Positions 5,708 through 5,817 of a stretch of DNA of 5,817 nt are shown piece after piece. Both the position numbers and the translations under genes were made by a program. The notes beneath the pieces were generated by a model. The model saw only the letters and a program-made list of their open reading frames with translations, ran no database searches and was not told the DNA's origin. Position 1 is the first letter of the stretch. Every line of letters begins with the position of its first letter. This DNA comes from an uncultured Butyrivibrio sp. (GTDB lineage Bacteria > Bacillota > Clostridia > Lachnospirales > Lachnospiraceae), in contig CAJTON010000017.1 in the NCBI GenBank assembly GCA_910577605.1, forward strand, positions 32,079-37,895. Reading direction: 5' to 3'.

Positions 5708-5817
5708 ATGAAAAAAATAGTACTTACAGGCGGCGGAACGGCAGGTCATGTAACGCCCAATATCGCTCTTTTGCCGCATCTCAAAGAAGCGGGCTTCGAG
5801 GTATCGTACATCGGCTC
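5708..5817 (+). CDS. murG: MurG, UDP-GlcNAc:lipid I N-acetylglucosaminyltransferase (5' part)
   Basis: Only the first 36 codons plus two bases are present; the right edge cuts the gene. The translation begins MKKIVLTGGGTAGHVTPN, which carries the MurG N-terminal glycine-rich loop GGGTAGHVTP for binding the lipid I diphosphate, followed by the amphipathic helix and the strand ending YIGS. MurG is a peripheral membrane GT28 enzyme that adds GlcNAc to lipid I to make lipid II, the last cytoplasmic step of peptidoglycan precursor synthesis. An AAAGG lies eight nt before the ATG. It is not in its common cluster with division genes as far as visible, instead following a TSCPD gene. Confidence 0.93.
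   Translation, partial: MKKIVLTGGGTAGHVTPNIALLPHLKEAGFEVSYIG

Noticed and set aside
5510..5779. 89-codon minus-strand open frame
   Set aside because: It is antisense to the TSCPD and murG genes, both of which have clear family motifs; the product is Arg-rich and featureless.

Overview
This window looks like ordinary chromosome of a low-to-moderate GC Gram-positive anaerobe of class Clostridia, most likely Lachnospiraceae or a close relative. The evidence is the strong AGGAGG-type ribosome binding sites, sigma-A-like promoters, a NiaR-type 3H repressor, a PfoR-type transporter, a four-cysteine TSCPD protein next to murG, and a Clostridia-length glucose-6-phosphate isomerase. No mobile element, CRISPR array, tRNA or rRNA body is visible.

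Layout, left to right. Positions 1-133 hold a good minus-strand promoter that fires off the left edge, with a consensus ribosome binding site at the extreme edge. Next come two minus-strand genes: niaR (1309-1818), the niacin-sensing repressor of NAD synthesis and salvage, and downstream of it a stand-alone PfoR-type PTS IIC membrane protein (134-1201). The gap between them carries a possible promoter and an operator-like repeat. Diverging from niaR is a conserved small clostridial protein of unknown function (1928-2194, plus strand). A convergent gap follows, holding a perfect 12-bp inverted repeat and the intrinsic terminator of pgi. The minus-strand group then reads mtnN (4540-5232, MTA/SAH nucleosidase), a three-helix membrane protein of unknown function (3849-4445) and pgi (2428-3780). 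pgi also has a near-consensus promoter of its own. Diverging from mtnN on the plus strand are a 4-Cys TSCPD protein with a TTG start (5386-5637) and the first 36 codons of murG (from 5708), cut by the right edge.

Functionally this is housekeeping: NAD homeostasis control, glycolysis and gluconeogenesis, recycling of S-adenosylmethionine by-products, and lipid II synthesis, with three conserved proteins of unknown function between them. I found no convincing new multi-gene system. The most testable idea is that the orphan IIC protein belongs to the NiaR regulon and moves a niacin-related or other small metabolite rather than a PTS sugar.
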